DNA from: an uncultured Bacteriovoracaceae bacterium
GTDB taxonomy: Bacteria > Bdellovibrionota > Bacteriovoracia > Bacteriovoracales > Bacteriovoracaceae
DNA: 64,000 nt
Assembly: GCA_950054155.1 (NCBI GenBank)
Contig: CATLOT010000015.1
Span: 20,969-84,968, forward strand
Reading direction: 5' to 3'
The notes under the pieces were generated by a model, which did not search any database, had not been told where the DNA came from, and saw only the letters and a list, made by a program, of their open reading frames with translations. Positions within the stretch are counted from its first letter, which is position 1. Each line of letters starts with the position of its first letter. The position numbers and the translations under genes are program-made. Positions 28,501-34,830 of the stretch are shown here, piece after piece.

Positions 28501-29487
28501 TGTGACATTCGTATTGGCGATAAGTCCTATGCGAATTTTCTGTCCAGCGCTGACACCATTGAGATAGCCCGAATAATGAAGAGATGAAAACTGATGGTCA
28601 TCACTACATCTCATATAACCCTGTGTCGCAGCACCAGAGTTCACGAGAGCACCATCGAGACGAATGAGCGCTTTAACAGAGGTTCTGTTATTGCCCGGAC
28701 AAGAAGACGGATCTTGGAGAGGGATATTAACGGAAACTCTATAGCTTCCGGACTCATTGAGCGTTATTTCATTGGCATTCGTTACCGTGCTATGAGTGAA
28801 GGCCGTGTTAGTCAAAGCACTCTCTTCCCATAACAAAGAGCTTTCACTGCTCGTATGAAGAGAAGTCCCAGATGTTGATTCACTCCCCTTAAGTAGCATA
28901 ACTTTAGAACTAGGATCTACATACTTAAGAAAAAGCTGAGCCCCAGGTGTAACGACATCACCCGTTCTATTTGTTTGCTTAGAAACTCTAACTTCAATGA
29001 CATCGTTTACACTTAAGTTTGGAAGAATCGTGTTCAAATGCAGGGAAGAGCCTGTGTGATCATTAGAATCTCTTATGTAGCTCGATTCAGCGCGACCGAT
29101 ATCAATAGCACTACCGTTAATAAAAACTTCAGAACGGATAGAGCGGCGATTCGAGCCCGAAACTTCATCTAAGGGAATCACAAGATTTAATCGGTAGTGA
29201 CCCGATACCTTAACCGTGATTTCATGATTAAAGGAACTCGTATCATGATCAAAATAAGTTGAGTCAAAGCGCTCTTGAGTCCAACGGATAGCGTAGGGAT
29301 TATCTTGGTTAAGATTGGAAATATTTGAAGGAGCAGTCGTTGTGGTTCCCCCAAAGGATCCGTACCCAGAGATAGCCGCGTAAGAAGAATCAAAAATAAG
29401 CACAAACGTGCCCGTGAATATCAGCACGATCTTCAATAGATAGACATAAATTTGGTTTTTCTTAACCTGACTCATCGCACCTAACAT
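19555..29487 (-). CDS. giant surface protein: jelly-roll, LamG and fibronectin-like repeats with C-terminal gingipain-type (C25) protease
   Basis: A 3310-residue exported protein. After a signal segment (about 12-38) come three jelly-roll-like repeats (about 45-490), a LamG/concanavalin-like domain (about 505-760), three fibronectin-type repeats (770-1075), a second LamG (1075-1290), three more repeats (1295-1600), a third LamG (1609-1829) and a filamentous beta region to about 2190. A GSELNHLGFNLYR domain and propeptide-like region lead to the C25 protease domain (about 2870-3245). The catalytic pair is His3107 in TYMGHG and Cys3140 in LGCLN, 33 apart as in RgpB gingipain. The tail (GGGGCSAF, hydrophobic segment, RSRRK) is a Gly-Cys/TM/Arg sorting signal of the MYXO-CTERM/GC-trans-RRR kind, not a Por signal. 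The start may instead be the Met at residue 5. It probably binds surface glycans or proteins and cleaves peptides. Confidence 0.88.
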   Translation of the reverse strand: MLGAMSQVKKNQIYVYLLKIVLIFTGTFVLIFDSSYAAISGYGSFGGTTTTAPSNISNLNQDNPYAIRWTQERFDSTYFDHDTSSFNHEITVKVSGHYRLNLVIPLDEVSGSNRRSIRSEVFINGSAIDIGRAESSYIRDSNDHTGSSLHLNTILPNLSVNDVIEVRVSKQTNRTGDVVTPGAQLFLKYVDPSSKVMLLKGSESTSGTSLHTSSESSLLWEESALTNTAFTHSTVTNANEITLNESGSYRVSVNIPLQDPSSCPGNNRTSVKALIRLDGALVNSGAATQGYMRCSDDHQFSSLHYSGYLNGVSAGQKIRIGLIANTNVTASVVIPSGKKASIALEKVDSSTKLISLTGTSLTSGNNWNETSGGSVRWTNQQVKDASIFTHSTSSSSHQITFAESGDYLVTYGDYLTSGVQRANPAVQLRLNNSLPDGAECRTHYIRNQNNHDESSCSLVYLLENVSSGDVLEVALSASAETGTVNDVRPAELHIYQISAGEPILDIANIPNKDIHFDMSSNANVLDSSNRNANDLSFSNTVQTAVDISGSEFPHNGVQTNASRQPTFDKVTKVLNFDGSNDFFEIANADDINTATATERTFAIVLRTGPDITTRQMIYEEGGTVRGINVYIRNGSLYLGFWNDRNDGDGRQSFVSTNTTIQANTNYYVTLVYDYSNYTGPSGPNGNLRGTINGTPFNFSGSTTSRLFPHSGAIGLGAMNNDTCYDTGCVGGDGDYFQGDIFEFVMYNAAISPALEQEYYNFLAEKWPDPFPVTNLELASQYTDDSGASPLITWNASISTDIDHYEIALGTTPGDDDFLTYTDVGNVTSTTLSGLSLNECVEYYASVKSVDPEPKESTIVTTSFFKYDGTSPTDPTGLVLSGGASSDVSKTLSWTGVTDNCAFERYEVALGTSSGASDIVTWTDVGAELSHQFSGLTLADATDYYMSVRAIDSAGNLSAEISSAAWQVDSCVASDVTSPTNPTNLSLAGIGGTTSSPTLNWDQSSDGCGLSHYEVAIGSSAGASDIVSFSNVGDVSTYRFTALSTALNTNTNYYLSLKAVDLAGNESSVQSSGVWSLPAPGTVSSGLALWLDAADISSLFQNSNCSSSPVTNDGDAVGCWLDKSQNGNNLTAASNNARPTFQTNEFNGNGVIRFDGNNDALDFTAITNMRTVFVVNKSNETSYQPFFGHTSNTDWFTNDNSLVSSSASASLRNGTWRVNKSNISNPQLTTQTGQYSLYSVVSTGNVRANHIASDRKNNGRFFGGDVVEVIVYDRALSESEVENVENYLFDKWFSSAPGALSGLSLSSNFTSLNNTSPNLTWNHSQASDFNYYEIALGKNENSNDVAGWFNIGGNNNYAFTGTLLEECVDLYISVRAVDTDGLTGESSSSDSFVYDGTSPTTPASLSLSGNASPSLSKTLTWANATDSCSSLTYELSLGTSAGAQDTVVWSDVGNINSYQFSGLSLAPATDYFINIRAKDSAGNLSAVATSEAFQVTNCVLSDTTDPLAPTSINLSGNAKLQESPSFSWVAGSDACAFSHHEVSLGTSSGGNQIVDWTNIGTNTSHQFNNLASNLSFDTDYYFNVRSVDQAGNISSVLSSASWQLKGPASVSATGLSMWIDVDDRDTLFRNDDCTVNVIHHNHSIGCATDLSGNSNHLTVNASANKPTLKNNSFNGKRSLYFDGSTNEYLEFTSRLTDIRTVFWVIKEDTSNLGTLVPILGDPSGGTTDFARGATGGAFFNNSTSSTLVRNGTLRLNKNAINGTSISVPSSESVVSLVTTGNVRAGSFTQDTLACCGNRTFGGKLAELIIYNRALNGTEVEAVEDYLMTKWNLVNTTTEWLGSVNTDWNNAGNWSNGVPTPSLDCIIADRGNDPIISSGTATCKNLAISDGILTFQNGGNVDLEIYGNISIQTGALVSNDGEVIVSDDGALLTNQTLDFNNSSVNLSFSKSAGGQVELEEDTLFTSFSMPSGSNFSFNVNNGVEADFSNGLVINGGTFVAHEGSILDFNAGSSLTLNAGLFQTSGLNDSLGSSGQDLSRKVMLTSSNGRWSFIANGGVVSLTGFILNNLNNQGLQIIGNANLSNLDGGQFTNLHKDYTTPTRAITLNTTEPLSESVAVNIGFNWGSANTGYAGDPTPSDNYYTVYASNCGGGTLVFDQWFGDFWGDPIGFDTENKIFDNADGGNCGISMDIAVSPVTLTEFNATAYDESVVIEWETGSELNHLGFNLYRSTDPDSGYVQINNELIRNYLTSGEFRGRYRFVDPNLSNNQVYYYILEDVATNGDRDQYGPEFAIPQSALGAVPNDNDPDLNTPINDPGSINLGGGVAILTQTQGSLRVSITPGSVQMTNSAWDGNYVDVSLPGYTKFSEAGFPELLNRKILIPVDDTYSNVQATIFSQANSDLSGLLAGKKITPAPSFTANGDGELIPSYSEDNFAYAQNTYDPPVFFNVKSSTVSLLGKNYVEITVNPLRYIPTSNALDKLDQIVLDIGLEGSAWDYVPPSDIYQVSPSVAEGTLNIEVQEAGIYSIEFSEIAAINAEGPFLNKPIENLRLYSRGKEIALRVDSGDGLFGSGDRLVFYAPYFESLYDQKNILSLSTYDFNVEDGASEDALRIESYQPQASHYDDLIEENAKEIIINDNTYAVFDVPVGIFEDHLLLKRIFTSNGGGITGNSSYQKTIPLTDISPSAQFVRLSTIVSTRGVLSENPDHHLELSINGVAVESKVFKAPVPTSIIFDVPLSYFVSGNNTIRLTALGDKVKPGDFDMLDIEEIRINYSSLNERESLQQSFSSGAPGSKFLSSGYQSDSIEVFDVTNENNIFQYSEVFVDSFDGNTSYDVSYKILGNGLESEQSQQVIVEDEEYFSAASLALSPGVETILKNSQNEIDYLVVADKNVLSAAKRLVEYRETQGLNGLAVSFDQVYGEFSHSIKDPYALNRLLTFAKKNWSQSPRYLLIIDDASYDPNDDLGWTGHQMNPVALYKGTQNDFGSDVALGLESLGTDEESAYSDIAIGRLPSRSLSLVEGYVQKIIDYESGTRAPQTNVKKAVFIAGESDENENFLRDVSSLEETYRLSNKELTAEVIDANSLTDAEVLDDLNTELSSSPLLITYMGHGAEDLWGLNGFFDTSHAQDLNNNELPIMMGLGCLNSYYYDPDTSWTSLAEELVLNPNGGAIAFYGSTTLTSPQAQRKLATESLNRIGQNLKTAQTNSRLGEMMTTALRVLGNNSIERDMSMSWTLFGDPALKLPSDAFSEPEPAPASAAPRGSAPSSGGGGCSAFAGSGQAPVTLMDWIAFLCEVLFYCFIYRSRRKLFLLWK

Positions 29488-29801
29488 TTTAAGGGATAAT
29501 CATCCTCTCTTTATCGGTCTAGTGGCGTTTGAGGCGTAACTGAGCCCTTTTTTGGAGAACAAAGGGCAAATTTTGGAACAACAAACCTATCTCCCTGTAA
29601 TTATTGAATTTCTTAAGCCTTAAAAGATAGGATTTCTTCATTTTCTTAACTTTTTAAATGTGATTTTTTAGAGACATTTTGGCTTAGTTTTAAAGAACTC
29701 TTAAGTTTGCCCATTTTCGGAGCACTAGTGTCCTCTATTTGAAGAATTCTATATTTCTCCTAGGCGAGATGCTTGGTAATATAGAGAAAAGGAAACTTCA
29801 T

Positions 29802-29978
29802 ATGAAAGAGAAGAAAAAAACCAAAATTAAAAAGCCAAAAACCTACCAAAAACCTGAGGTATTTTCAGAAAAGCTCTTGGCCTTTGCGGCCAGTTGTAAT
29901 GGCTCCACTAATGGAGGTAGAAAATCCACTGTTTCAGGGCCTGTTCACTTTTGTCGCTCTAATAGACTAAATAGTTAA
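29802..29978 (+). CDS. putative RiPP precursor peptide
   Basis: Starting at ATG 29802 (AGGA eight bases before it) the peptide has 58 residues. The N-terminal half is very basic (Lys/Thr-rich, residues 2-17), followed by a YQKPEVFSEKLL leader-like motif (15-26). A small-residue core has C32 in AASCNGSTNGGRK and C51 near the end, and the last residue is Ser58. The KPxVxSEKL plus Cys/Gly-rich tail pattern is that of peptides modified by radical SAM/SPASM enzymes with PqqD partners. The stop overlaps the start of the HPr-kinase-like gene (TAATG), so the two are coupled. An in-frame start at 29739 is possible but has no ribosome-binding site. A function such as toxin, signal or cofactor is unknown. 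Confidence 0.72.
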   Translation: MKEKKKTKIKKPKTYQKPEVFSEKLLAFAASCNGSTNGGRKSTVSGPVHFCRSNRLNS

Positions 29979-30862
29979 TGCAAGAGTCTTGGAGCAAGAT
30001 GAGATCTAAGAAGGCCTTTCTTCTTAAAGATCTTCCGATAAATTATCACTACAGTCTCTCTTTCACCTTTCACGGGCAAGTCCTCACCTTCTCTTCAACT
30101 TCAGCTCTGATGATTGAAAAGCTAAGTGAATACCTCCCACCTCAGTGGAAATTAGATTCTAAGCCAAAAGATAGCCTCTCTATTTATCATCACCCTCCTT
30201 GCCAAAAAACCACAGATCTCTTTATCGATGATCCCAGTAGTGAAGTCTTTCAAGTTGATGATTGTTTTATCCAAAGAGACTTTGTCGCTAAATATGTTCA
30301 TGATGATATTTATGCTTTATTTAGTGATGATATCGATGATGGCCTTCATAATTTTTTTAGATGGCTTCTCTCTCCCCTTCTGATAAGAGACTTTAAGGCT
30401 ATGCTTCATTGTAGTGCAATTATCAAAAAGGATAGGACTGCAGATCTCTTTCTGGGTCCCTCTGGTGCCGGAAAGACAACAATAACAGAACTCGCCACTC
30501 GTCATGGAAATAGAATTCTCTCTGATGATATGAATCTCATTTCAATTAAAGAAAATGACCTCACAGTGAGTGCAGGCGGTGTTGGAGGTCTTTATAAGCC
30601 CGATGCTCCTTTTGACTCTGCTTTTAAAATCGACCGTATTTTTTGGATTAAACAATCTCAAAAAATATCTGTCTCAAAAATGAGTCCTATTGAACAGCAC
30701 AGAGTTCTCCTCGCAAGTTTTGCCAATCTCCCTTGGAGTCTCATGAAACGAGAAGACAAAGAAGCTACGCTTGAACTTGCAGCTCACTTTCTTGAAAGAA
30801 AAGAAATTCAATGTCTCCTCTTTCCTAAAAATGACCTTCTATGGAAAACGATAGACCCTTAA
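29978..30862 (+). CDS. HPr-kinase-like protein of a RiPP cluster
   Basis: A 294-residue protein; an internal ATG at 29999 with GGAG before it is an alternative start. The C-terminal half carries the HPr kinase/phosphorylase-like P-loop GPSGAGKTT (160-168) and a downstream ILSDDMNLI acidic motif. The N-terminal half is a divergent accessory domain seen in PqqD/RiPP-associated HprK-related kinases. In lasso peptide clusters, HprK homologues phosphorylate the C-terminal Ser of the precursor. The precursor here also ends in Ser, so the same reaction is plausible but unproven. It overlaps the S26 peptidase gene by 22 bases. True HprK with HPr/PTS neighbours is not supported by context. Confidence 0.8.
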   Translation: MQESWSKMRSKKAFLLKDLPINYHYSLSFTFHGQVLTFSSTSALMIEKLSEYLPPQWKLDSKPKDSLSIYHHPPCQKTTDLFIDDPSSEVFQVDDCFIQRDFVAKYVHDDIYALFSDDIDDGLHNFFRWLLSPLLIRDFKAMLHCSAIIKKDRTADLFLGPSGAGKTTITELATRHGNRILSDDMNLISIKENDLTVSAGGVGGLYKPDAPFDSAFKIDRIFWIKQSQKISVSKMSPIEQHRVLLASFANLPWSLMKREDKEATLELAAHFLERKEIQCLLFPKNDLLWKTIDP

Positions 30863-31257
30863 CCCTTAACATTCGTGGTATAAGTATGGTCCCCCTTCTC
30901 TTAGAAGGAGATCGTGTCACCTTCGTAACCTCCCCAACACTTTCAAAAGGCGATGTCGTTTTACTAAGAGACAAAGGACATAAAGAATTCATTGTTCATC
31001 GCTATTTAGGGGATGGCCTTTTTAAAGGTGACAATAACCCCTACTTTGATAGTCATGAGTTAGTAGTTCTAGGAGTGCTCACCTCTCTTAACGGAAGACC
31101 TTTTCACGTATTAAAGCTTGCAAATATGATCAAGGCGAAACTCAGCGGGAACTACCTCCATCATAGGCCAAAGCTACTAAGAGTTATTTGGAAGCTACCT
31201 TTGTGGATATTAAATTGGTTAACCAGAAGATATTGTATCTTAGCTCATCAGAAATAG
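30841..31257 (+). CDS. S26-type (ER/archaeal-like) signal peptidase homologue
   Basis: A 138-residue protein. The nucleophile motif is GISMVPLLLEGD with Ser15, and the second motif is IVHRYLGDG with His53, then FKGDNNPYFD with D64 and D70. A His instead of Lys at the second position marks the ER/archaeal SipW-like branch of signal peptidases (Ser-His-Asp) rather than the usual bacterial Ser-Lys type. A hydrophobic C-terminal stretch (WKLPLWILNWL) may bind the membrane. Position after the precursor and kinase genes suggests leader removal or maturation of the peptide. Its last 74 bases overlap the oppositely oriented nucleotidyltransferase gene. Confidence 0.78.
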   Translation: MENDRPLTLNIRGISMVPLLLEGDRVTFVTSPTLSKGDVVLLRDKGHKEFIVHRYLGDGLFKGDNNPYFDSHELVVLGVLTSLNGRPFHVLKLANMIKAKLSGNYLHHRPKLLRVIWKLPLWILNWLTRRYCILAHQK

Positions 31258-32089
31258 AGTCTTTTAAGTAGCTCTTAAGAAGAAAGCTATAGGCTCCAAG
31301 TCCGTCACTAAGAAAAACCTCATCATTGACAGGGAATGATACTGGACCTTGAGAAAGAGGATTTCTCCTCTCAAAAGCGCTATCAAGAAGCTTCATAACA
31401 AAACCGACACTTCTTTCAAGCCTCAATGTCTTCGCTAAAAGCCTTACCTCTTCCCAGTTAAGTTCATATTTATTCAAGAAGAATTCAAAATCAATAAGCC
31501 AATAGAGCTTTTGACAAGTGTGTTGAAAACAATAGTGACCACAGAGATAGACGAAATGAAGTTCTGGTTTAAGGGTTGTCAGTTCACTACCTTGAAAAGA
31601 AAAATCATCTTGATCCCAGCCCTTCACATGCCAAAACAGTTGATAATGAACTTCTAAATTTACACCGCTCCCTTGATGAATCCATTCTTCCTTGTGAGCA
31701 TTGCCTAGCCATGTCTTTGCCTCACGCTTGATAAAGTCATTCTCTGTTAGGGTCTGAGATAAGAGTTCACCTTTATGCGATGATGGTATATAGACGTCAA
31801 TATCACTCATAAAACGCAAACTGAAGTCAGGGTAAATATCTCCTAAAAAGCTCACACCTTTAATAAAAGCAAACTGAATACTCTTTTCCTCAAGGAGGCG
31901 AGAAACCTCTTTTGCCAACTCGAGTTTATGAAAATTTGCTAAGCGCTGCTTAGTTGTAGACATACCATAGAAGCCTCTTAGCCCATGATCATTGACTATC
32001 CTATTTCTTTCCCTTTCCGATAACCCCTCTATCTTCCTAAAAAGAGGGGTTTTCTTTATATTTACCAACGAGGCCTCATTCGTTAACAT
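31184..32089 (-). CDS. nucleotidyltransferase-fold protein (PF14907 type)
   Basis: A 301-residue protein. FIKGVSFLGDIYPDFSLRFMSDIDVYI (about residues 75-101) gives the nucleotidyltransferase active-site acids in SDIDV, and VNLEVHYQLFW supplies a later acid. This follows the NTP_transf_5-like family found in peptide natural-product and polysaccharide loci. In some lasso-peptide clusters such an enzyme works with an HprK-like kinase on the phosphorylated C-terminal Ser. It is the only gene of the locus on the minus strand. It starts 51 bases from the PqqD gene and overlaps the S26 gene tail to tail by 74 bases. Confidence 0.78.
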   Translation of the reverse strand: MLTNEASLVNIKKTPLFRKIEGLSERERNRIVNDHGLRGFYGMSTTKQRLANFHKLELAKEVSRLLEEKSIQFAFIKGVSFLGDIYPDFSLRFMSDIDVYIPSSHKGELLSQTLTENDFIKREAKTWLGNAHKEEWIHQGSGVNLEVHYQLFWHVKGWDQDDFSFQGSELTTLKPELHFVYLCGHYCFQHTCQKLYWLIDFEFFLNKYELNWEEVRLLAKTLRLERSVGFVMKLLDSAFERRNPLSQGPVSFPVNDEVFLSDGLGAYSFLLKSYLKDSISDELRYNIFWLTNLISTKVASK

Positions 32090-32140
32090 TAAATTAGCTT
32101 TTATTATGTCATAATATAGAGGGTAAACAAGGAGCTCTTC

Positions 32141-32413
32141 ATGAAGGAAAGTTACAAAATCAATGCTGAATTATCCTGGCGTGAAGTCGATGGGCAAATC
32201 CTTATACTCGATACTATCGAAACGGAAAGTGCTCATGAACTTAATCCCATGGCGAGCTTAATATTTGATCTTATTTCACAAGGCTTTGACAAAAGCGGGA
32301 TCGAAGAGGAACTGATTCAGACTTATCAGGAAGTTAAGCCAGAAGAAATTAAAAGTGACCTTAACCTCTTTTTAGGCTCCTTGCTTGAGAAAAAGATCAT
32401 CACCCCTTCATGA
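32141..32413 (+). CDS. PqqD-like RiPP recognition protein
   Basis: A 90-residue PqqD-family protein. The pattern is an N-terminal strand pair (WREVDGQILILDT), a LNPMASLIFDLISQG helix and a C-terminal helix with EEIKSDLNLFLGSLLEKKII. PqqD proteins bind the leader peptide of the precursor and deliver it to a radical SAM enzyme. AGGAG precedes the ATG, and the stop overlaps the radical SAM start by four bases, the usual coupled arrangement. Confidence 0.9.
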   Translation: MKESYKINAELSWREVDGQILILDTIETESAHELNPMASLIFDLISQGFDKSGIEEELIQTYQEVKPEEIKSDLNLFLGSLLEKKIITPS

Positions 32414-33429
32414 AATCACCAAGTGTACTTACCCGAAATATACAAGCTGCTCGTAAAAGCTTTCAACCTCTTTTTGGAACTCTTGAAATAACACAAAAGT
32501 GTAACCTGCGTTGTAAGCACTGCTATAATTTTGACCGCTCGACCCCTTATGCTTCTCAAAATGAATTAACGCTTAATGAAATCTACAAAGCCCTCGATGC
32601 CCTTGCTGACTTGGGGGTTCTCAGCCTCAATATATCAGGGGGAGAGCCTCTCCTTCACCCAGACCTATTTGATATTTTAGATTATGCTCAGTCTCACCAT
32701 TTTCATTTAAGAATAAAGTCTAATGGTACTTTGATAACGAAAGACCTAGCTAAAAAGCTGAGAACTCATGGGGTCAAGGAGATTGACATTAGCCTCTATG
32801 GAGCTAACGAGGACTCTTATATCAGTTTTAGCCAGAAGAAGGGCTTCTCTAAAACCATCCAAAGCATACGTTTTTGTAAAGAAGCGGGTTTACCCGTTAA
32901 TACTTCTATCATTCTTCACCGAGGCAACTACACTGAGCTTGCTGAAATGATTCGAATTCTTGAAGAAATTGGAGTTCAATACTTTGTTAGTGATGAAATA
33001 ACAGATCGCTATGACGGAACAGAAGCGAAAACAGATTTAGCCCTTCAAGAAGAGGATTACCTTATTCTCCTAAAAGGTCCTCATCGTCACTTCTTTGCCC
33101 ATGAAAATGCGGACAAGAATGTCATGTGTGGTTGTGCTAAGAGTGTTATTGGTATTGACGCTCACGGGGAAGTTTACCCTTGTATTGGAGCCCCTCTTCC
33201 TTGTGGAAATATTCGTCATCAAGAGCTTCGTAAAATCTGGGATGAGAGTCCGACCCTCAAAAGAATTCGTGCGCTTGAATTTAAAGATTTTGATGAATGC
33301 TCCAAGTGCTCTCTCATCACAAAATGCTCTCGAAGCTCTGGTAGTGCCTATATAAATACAAAAAAGTATACGGGATGTGACCCAACAGCCCTTACCTATG
33401 CAAGGGCCCGCAGCAAAAGTGAGCCTTAG
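32410..33429 (+). CDS. radical SAM/SPASM peptide-modifying enzyme
   Basis: A 339-residue enzyme. The radical SAM cluster motif is CNLRCKHC (C31, C35, C38) and ISGGEPLLHP follows near residue 78. The C-terminal SPASM region has cysteines in MCGCAKS, VYPCIGAPLPCGN, DECSKCSLITKC and YTGCDP, enough for two auxiliary [4Fe-4S] clusters. With PqqD upstream and the Cys/Gly-rich precursor nearby, it likely installs a crosslink or other radical modification on the peptide, as PqqE, MftC or sactisynthases do. Which residues are modified cannot be told. It ends tail to tail with the following metallopeptidase gene (four-base overlap). Confidence 0.93.
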   Translation: MKSPSVLTRNIQAARKSFQPLFGTLEITQKCNLRCKHCYNFDRSTPYASQNELTLNEIYKALDALADLGVLSLNISGGEPLLHPDLFDILDYAQSHHFHLRIKSNGTLITKDLAKKLRTHGVKEIDISLYGANEDSYISFSQKKGFSKTIQSIRFCKEAGLPVNTSIILHRGNYTELAEMIRILEEIGVQYFVSDEITDRYDGTEAKTDLALQEEDYLILLKGPHRHFFAHENADKNVMCGCAKSVIGIDAHGEVYPCIGAPLPCGNIRHQELRKIWDESPTLKRIRALEFKDFDECSKCSLITKCSRSSGSAYINTKKYTGCDPTALTYARARSKSEP

Positions 33430-34703
33430 TCACATTTAGAGTAGCTTTCAAAGACTTTATTCAGTTGAGCTCTTCTCTCTTTTTGAGCCTCATAAGAATA
33501 GGCGACCTCTTTAAGTTCAGAGCGCTTTTCTTGAATATAAGTATAGAGTTCTTCTTTTTCCATAGCACAGTAATCTGCTGCCTCAAGAGCTGAAGCCTCA
33601 ACTCCTTCATCTTGATTGGGAGCGAAGCCAGCAATCATGTCATAGAGAAAAGGAGAGAAATCTAAGAATCTTAAGATATCTCGGTAAGCTGTACGAAAGA
33701 AGCTCGGGTTAGTAAAAGAAAACTCTCGATACATTTCAAGAACATTTTCTCTGTCTTCACTGAGAGCCCTAAAAATACCATGAAAGCTTCTTCCTTCAAG
33801 AGCGTGCTCATCGACAATTTCTTTAGCCTTAGCAAGAAGATCTTCAACTGGTCCCTGTACAAAGTCACGGTGTCTCTTCACAAACTCATTGGTCGCAAGA
33901 AGTGATGGCGCAAGGTAGTAAATAACCCCTCCCTTTAAATAGAGAGGATTGCCAAAACCGTTTCCAGGGTTATCGATGAACCACTTCCCCATTTCTTGTG
34001 TGTAGAGATTTCTTAAAAGAGCACGAGTTTGTCCTGTTCCCTTAAGTCCCTCACGTTCCAACATCATAAGAGCAAAAACTTCTGCATAAGACTCACTCAT
34101 ATGAACGTCATGAGCACCGACTTCATAAGTATTGTAATTGTGGGGCATAAAGACCTGGTCCATACAGTGACCGAGTTCATGATAAAGAGAAAAAGCCTGC
34201 ATTTCTTCGTAACTCATTTTCTTTTTAAGGCCTTCATAGGAGACCTCTTTATATGCGCCAGGAGTTGTCAGCCCTGTGATTCTCTCTGTTTCCAATCTTT
34301 GATTACTATTGGGAGCTGCTGGAAAGACAGCACACATTTTAAAAACTTTGCGCCTATCTGGACCATCCATCAAGGTTGGCATTGCATAAGCACCTTCTTT
34401 CAGAACAGTTGTATACATCTCATAGGTTCCAGCTTCATTATCTGAAAGCTCTATTCCTGTTTTTTCTTGAACATATTTTTTTACGATTTGTGAGCGCTGC
34501 TTTTCTTTTTCTTTGGACTCACCAAAGGCATTAGCTTGAGCATAGCGGTACTCCACTTCGTCGATATCGAAGATGAGGATAGGATAATCTTTGAAATTAT
34601 CGGCATATTTTGTTTGAACGTAGTTCACGAGCTTAGAGAACTCTGTCTTTGCAAAAGCTGGTGTGGCCAATAGGCAAAGGGCCATCAATAGGGTTTTCTT
34701 CAT
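33426..34703 (-). CDS. secreted zinc metallopeptidase (HELGH)
   Basis: A 425-residue protein with a signal peptide (LLMALCLLATPAFA). The zinc site is HELGH at H175, E176, H179, followed about 25 residues on by HMSESYAEVFA, which can supply a Glu third ligand as in gluzincins. No standard family is recognised. It would act in the periplasm or outside. It lies convergent to the RiPP locus and downstream of dnaE2, with about 120 bases of promoter region before its start. Confidence 0.7.
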   Translation of the reverse strand: MKKTLLMALCLLATPAFAKTEFSKLVNYVQTKYADNFKDYPILIFDIDEVEYRYAQANAFGESKEKEKQRSQIVKKYVQEKTGIELSDNEAGTYEMYTTVLKEGAYAMPTLMDGPDRRKVFKMCAVFPAAPNSNQRLETERITGLTTPGAYKEVSYEGLKKKMSYEEMQAFSLYHELGHCMDQVFMPHNYNTYEVGAHDVHMSESYAEVFALMMLEREGLKGTGQTRALLRNLYTQEMGKWFIDNPGNGFGNPLYLKGGVIYYLAPSLLATNEFVKRHRDFVQGPVEDLLAKAKEIVDEHALEGRSFHGIFRALSEDRENVLEMYREFSFTNPSFFRTAYRDILRFLDFSPFLYDMIAGFAPNQDEGVEASALEAADYCAMEKEELYTYIQEKRSELKEVAYSYEAQKERRAQLNKVFESYSKCD

Positions 34704-34804
34704 TTTTCTTTCCTCGGTTCGAGGCTGAAATATAGATGATTACTGCTTTTCATGATAGCTAAATAGCTGAAACTCTATAAAAAGAACCCTGCTACGCAAC
34801 GCAA

Positions 34805-34830
34805 TGTAAGAAAATATCAGTTTTCTTACA
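34805..34830. repeat. perfect 10-bp inverted repeat at the end of dnaE2
   Basis: TGTAAGAAAA and its exact reverse complement are separated by six bases and include the dnaE2 stop codon. The arm read last on the minus strand is preceded by TTTT, so the hairpin may terminate or protect the imuB-dnaE2 transcript, but there is no separate U-tract. An operator for the 33426-34703 gene is an alternative. Confidence 0.45.

Noticed and set aside
29802..33429. Lasso peptide cluster
   Set aside because: No asparagine-synthetase-like cyclase or transglutaminase-like protease is present; the radical SAM/PqqD pair points to another class.
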